A DNA stretch of 64,000 nucleotides from Oscillospiraceae bacterium. GTDB taxonomy: Bacteria; Bacillota; Clostridia; UMGS1840. The position numbers and the translations under genes are program-made. This document shows positions 61,867 through 64,000 of the stretch, in pieces; position 1 is the first letter of the stretch, and every line of letters starts with the position of its first letter. The stretch covers positions 129,877-193,876 of the forward strand of contig SVKD01000001.1 in the NCBI GenBank assembly GCA_015068645.1, in the 5' to 3' direction. The notes under the pieces were generated by a model that searched no databases, had not been told where the DNA came from, and saw nothing but the letters and a program-made list of their open reading frames with translations.

Positions 61867-62532
61867 TTATCCTTTCTTTGGTTTCCCACAAGTCATTTTA
61901 CCTTCCTTACACTTGCCTCTTACGCAACTTGCTCCCGCTTTTGCAAAAAGATTAGGTGCGACATCTTTGCATATTCTTAACATTGCATATGCCATATGTC
62001 TGATTTCCCATTGTGCTCTATTACAACAGCGTTCCTCAAAGAAATGCAAAAGAGTTCTTATATTCATGGTTACTATAATTTTTGTCTCACAAGCATTAGG
62101 AAGTACAAATCTCGCATCTTCTGCCGGAATACCGTTATTAATAAGAAAATCATAAGTCCACTGTGAATTTTTTACAAAGTCTTCAAATGCATCTTTGCAT
62201 ATTGGATTTTCTATTATTGACGGAGGTACTATATATTCAAATTGTCCTTCCTTTACATATCTCTGGGACTTCTGAGAATATGATGCGATTCTATGACGCA
62301 CCAACTGGTGACTTAACGCTCTGCTTACTCCCTCTATGCCAAATGTAAAACTACAATGCTCTAACGGACTTTGATGTCCTAAATCTGTAAGTTTTTTAAT
62401 AAAAGCTTCGATTTTTTCTGTAGTAAGTCCACTCATAAGAGACTTAATATCACTTGAACTGTAACAAAGCTTAGCTGCACTCGCTATAACCTTTTCAGGT
62501 TCAGGTGTATGTGTAATTAATGTTACTTTCAT
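61867..62532 (-). CDS. thyX: Flavin-dependent thymidylate synthase ThyX
   Basis: Methylates dUMP to dTMP with FAD and methylene-THF. The ThyX signature [14 protein letters not shown] is at about residues 79-92; [18 protein letters not shown] and [22 protein letters not shown] are the substrate/FAD regions. 221 residues. A Cys/Lys-rich tail ([19 protein letters not shown]) extends beyond the usual end, possibly a metal site. Works directly after dut in dTTP supply. Confidence 0.95.
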   Translation of the reverse strand: MKVTLITHTPEPEKVIASAAKLCYSSSDIKSLMSGLTTEKIEAFIKKLTDLGHQSPLEHCSFTFGIEGVSRALSHQLVRHRIASYSQKSQRYVKEGQFEYIVPPSIIENPICKDAFEDFVKNSQWTYDFLINNGIPAEDARFVLPNACETKIIVTMNIRTLLHFFEERCCNRAQWEIRHMAYAMLRICKDVAPNLFAKAGASCVRGKCKEGKMTCGKPKKG

Positions 62533-62538
62533 ATATAA

Positions 62539-62766
62539 TTAAATATTGCCCTCCTTTGAAAATTCAATTAAGTAGTTATACAAATCCTCATCTGTACAAT
62601 AAAAAATATCTACCAATTTATTGCTATGTAGCCAGTCGGCAAAATTAGATAAAAATTGACCAACACGCCAATGGTCATATTTATCCCCGCAGATATCTTG
62701 TATGATTTGTGGAATATTATATCTATATTGGTTGTGCAAACTTATCAAACCCCTTTGATCACACAA
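62539..62766 (-). CDS. Hypothetical protein, 75 aa
   Basis: MCDQRGLISLHNQYRYNIPQ..., a small soluble protein with several aromatic residues (WRVGQFLSNFADWLHSNKLVDIFYC). Its start overlaps the end of the HPr-like gene by 8 bp and its stop is 6 bp before thyX, so it belongs to the same transcript. No family recognised; phage accessory protein likely. Confidence 0.55.
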   Translation of the reverse strand: MCDQRGLISLHNQYRYNIPQIIQDICGDKYDHWRVGQFLSNFADWLHSNKLVDIFYCTDEDLYNYLIEFSKEGNI

Positions 62767-63028
62767 TGAATTTTTTTATATCCCCTTCAATTTCTTGAGG
62801 AATATCACCATGAAATTCTACAAATACAGGCTTTGATAAATCCAAACAAAACAAAGCTAACAACGATTTTGCATTAATTGAAAAATTACCAGACTTAACT
62901 ACTACATCATCTCTACATTTTGACACAAGTCTTACAAATTTTACAACATGTGTAATTTTATTTAAAAGCACCATAATTTTTGTTGTTTCGAGACTTGGTT
63001 CATTGTTAATATGTTTATATTCGTTCAT
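62759..63028 (-). CDS. HPr-fold protein lacking the phosphorylation motif
   Basis: From ATG 63028 (GGGAGG upstream; the ATG at 63046 overlaps that site). ITHVVKFVRLVSKCRDDVVVKSGNFSINAKSLLALFCLDLSKPVFVEFHGD follows the HPr pattern in length and strand order, including NAKSLLAL, where HPr has the regulatory Ser. The active-site GIHARPA segment is not conserved (KITHVVK here), so it is unlikely to carry phosphate in the PTS. A regulatory or decoy role is possible. Confidence 0.65.
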   Translation of the reverse strand: MNEYKHINNEPSLETTKIMVLLNKITHVVKFVRLVSKCRDDVVVKSGNFSINAKSLLALFCLDLSKPVFVEFHGDIPQEIEGDIKKFIV

Positions 63029-63081
63029 ACATAAATATCCTCCCATTCATTTGATTTTATCCCATCAGTATCCTCGTTTCA

Positions 63082-63708
63082 TTAATAACAAAAATAATGA
63101 CCTTGTATATACTTCCATACACCGTTTCCTTGTTTGAATTGAGCTTGGAACACTACGTTAGATGGAATGGTTATGCCATTTTCTAATACATATTTAGCAT
63201 TATTTATAGCTCGCTGGGAAGGGGTCTTATTGATAGCTCCATTCCAAGTGCACGCGTATTGACCTTTCTGGTACACCACTCCTTTAATCGTGTTTGGGAA
63301 TCGACTATCTGCAACCCTATTTAAGACAACGCTTGCAACAGCACGCTGATGTTCATCAGATAACCAACTGCTTCCCGCTTCTGCGTTTACAACACGTGAT
63401 AAAATATCTAAATCACTCGAAGAATAACTCGTTGTAGTAGATTGCGATGAACTATATAATTTTAAGTATTTCGAAAAAACATAACACAGTCTGTTGTTGT
63501 ATGTAATAGAAGTCCATCCATTAGGAGCTTCCGATCCAGTAATTACAGAACCTCTATATAAACCACCGACTACTTTACTATTAGTATTCGGCTCTGTTCT
63601 TACATTTAAGCAGCTCGCAGTTACAACATATTTATTTGAATTTGAAGCGTTACAATAGCATGTTGACATTAAGCATAAAACAATCAATAATAATAAAATC
63701 TTCTTCAT
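63082..63708 (-). CDS. Secreted cell wall hydrolase (SleB type) with SH3 domain
   Basis: Signal peptide (ILLLLIVLCLMSTCYCNA), an SH3b domain (~25-85: VVTASCLNVRTEPNTNSKVVGGLYRGSVI) and a SleB-like hydrolase domain (~97-208: DLDILSRVVNAEAGSSWLSDEHQRAVASVVLNRV, FPNTIKGVVYQKGQYACTWNG) ending with GHYFCY. The Glu in NAEAG is the likely catalytic residue. It cleaves cortex-like or wall peptidoglycan. In this element it may help host wall passage or be a lysogenic conversion gene. Confidence 0.88.
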   Translation of the reverse strand: MKKILLLLIVLCLMSTCYCNASNSNKYVVTASCLNVRTEPNTNSKVVGGLYRGSVITGSEAPNGWTSITYNNRLCYVFSKYLKLYSSSQSTTTSYSSSDLDILSRVVNAEAGSSWLSDEHQRAVASVVLNRVADSRFPNTIKGVVYQKGQYACTWNGAINKTPSQRAINNAKYVLENGITIPSNVVFQAQFKQGNGVWKYIQGHYFCY

Positions 63709-63759
63709 ATATATATCTCCTTTTTTATAACACTGTTTATTCCGATTTAAAGCGTGGTT

Positions 63760-64000
63760 TTATTCTTGTAGTGGATACATTATAATGGGAGCCTTTTCAC
63801 CGAAGTAAGGCAACGTCCGAACTGTATTGTATTCAATCCACTCAACAGCTTCTTCAGATGTAGACCCTTCGGCTTCAACAAGCCATTCAACCATTTTTTC
63901 AAAATCGTATACAGCTCTGTTATCTTCTGTGACTCCTATTAATGCGGTATCATAACTATAATTAGTTAAATACTTTACATCTTCATATCCGTTGTACAAC
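63760..64000 (-). CDS. Hypothetical protein, 5' end outside window
   Basis: Open to the right edge; the TTG at 63999 is not a convincing start, so the gene probably begins outside. The visible 79 residues (YDTALIGVTEDNRAVYDFEKMVEWLVEAEGSTSEEAVEWIEYNTVRTLPY and a C-terminal PIIMYPL) resemble a small acidic protein family common in clostridial phages, of unknown function. Confidence 0.55.
   Translation of the reverse strand, partial: LYNGYEDVKYLTNYSYDTALIGVTEDNRAVYDFEKMVEWLVEAEGSTSEEAVEWIEYNTVRTLPYFGEKAPIIMYPLQE

Noticed and set aside
1-64000. CRISPR arrays, rRNA genes, complete tRNA genes, insertion-sequence transposases
   Set aside because: I looked for regular repeats, rRNA-like conserved stretches and transposase motifs and saw none beyond the recombinase remnants and integrase listed.

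Overview
The window is AT-rich DNA from a low-GC Gram-positive bacterium, most likely a member of the Clostridia (Firmicutes). The evidence is the rimP-nusA-ylxR-ylxQ-infB-rbfA-nrnA-truB-ribF order, addBA recombination genes, a T-box leader, an SLH-domain surface protein, a VanY-type carboxypeptidase, an ECF transporter S component, and strong GAGG-type ribosome binding sites with occasional TTG/GTG starts. I cannot name a genus from the sequence.

Layout. (1) 1-10.7 kb is an accessory region: the end of a GIY-YIG protein, small unknowns, and a leftward group with a lipoprotein, a DnaB-like ATPase with an altered P-loop, a sce7726-SNF2 helicase fusion, a WG-repeat-like protein and a CbxX/CfxQ-type AAA ATPase. 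It is closed by the decayed C-terminus of a TnpX-like large serine recombinase, which suggests the end of an integrated conjugative or mobilizable element. (2) 10.8-13.5 kb is a leftward group: thioesterase, DUF4430 lipoprotein, YesL-like membrane protein and galM. (3) 13.66-29.2 kb is a rightward collinear block of 16 genes (rimP to a CtpA-type protease) covering translation, FAD synthesis, cell wall precursors and argS, with a promoter and attenuator-like hairpin in front and a strong terminator behind. (4) 29.2-37.6 kb has a leftward ECF S-component/kinase pair facing divergent addB-addA-TSCPD. (5) 37.6-38.8 kb has a radical-SAM activase-like gene overlapping a tiny lipoprotein gene. (6) 38.9-47.2 kb is a complete leftward aromatic amino acid operon: pheA, aroB, aroC, an aroE-aroK fusion, aroQ, aroA, tyrA and aroF. 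(7) 47.2-49.4 kb has a phenylacetate-CoA ligase-like gene and an ACT-domain gene behind a T-box. (8) 49.5-54.6 kb has two cell-surface proteins. (9) 54.7-56.3 kb is a graveyard of decayed recombinases with two copies of a tRNA-Ser 3' end. (10) 56.3-64 kb is one end of a prophage or integrative element with integrase, excisionase and a deoxynucleotide-synthesis cluster.

The most interesting signal is regulatory. The aro operon is preceded by a promoter, a 39-codon leader peptide missed by ordinary gene calling (9 of residues 11-26 are Phe or Tyr), an intrinsic terminator, and a segment inside the leader ORF that can pair with the terminator's 5' arm to form an antiterminator. This is a complete ribosome-mediated attenuation layout. 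The next operon upstream (paaK-ACT) is controlled by a T-box whose specifier reads best as UUC (Phe). Two mechanistically different attenuators, one likely sensing Phe and Tyr together and one Phe, thus sit about 2 kb apart. The phage-like end adds dUTPase, adenosylcobalamin-dependent ribonucleotide reductase, ThyX and a probable dNMP kinase in one transcription unit, with a Cys-rich small protein and an HPr-like protein lacking the phosphorylation motif.
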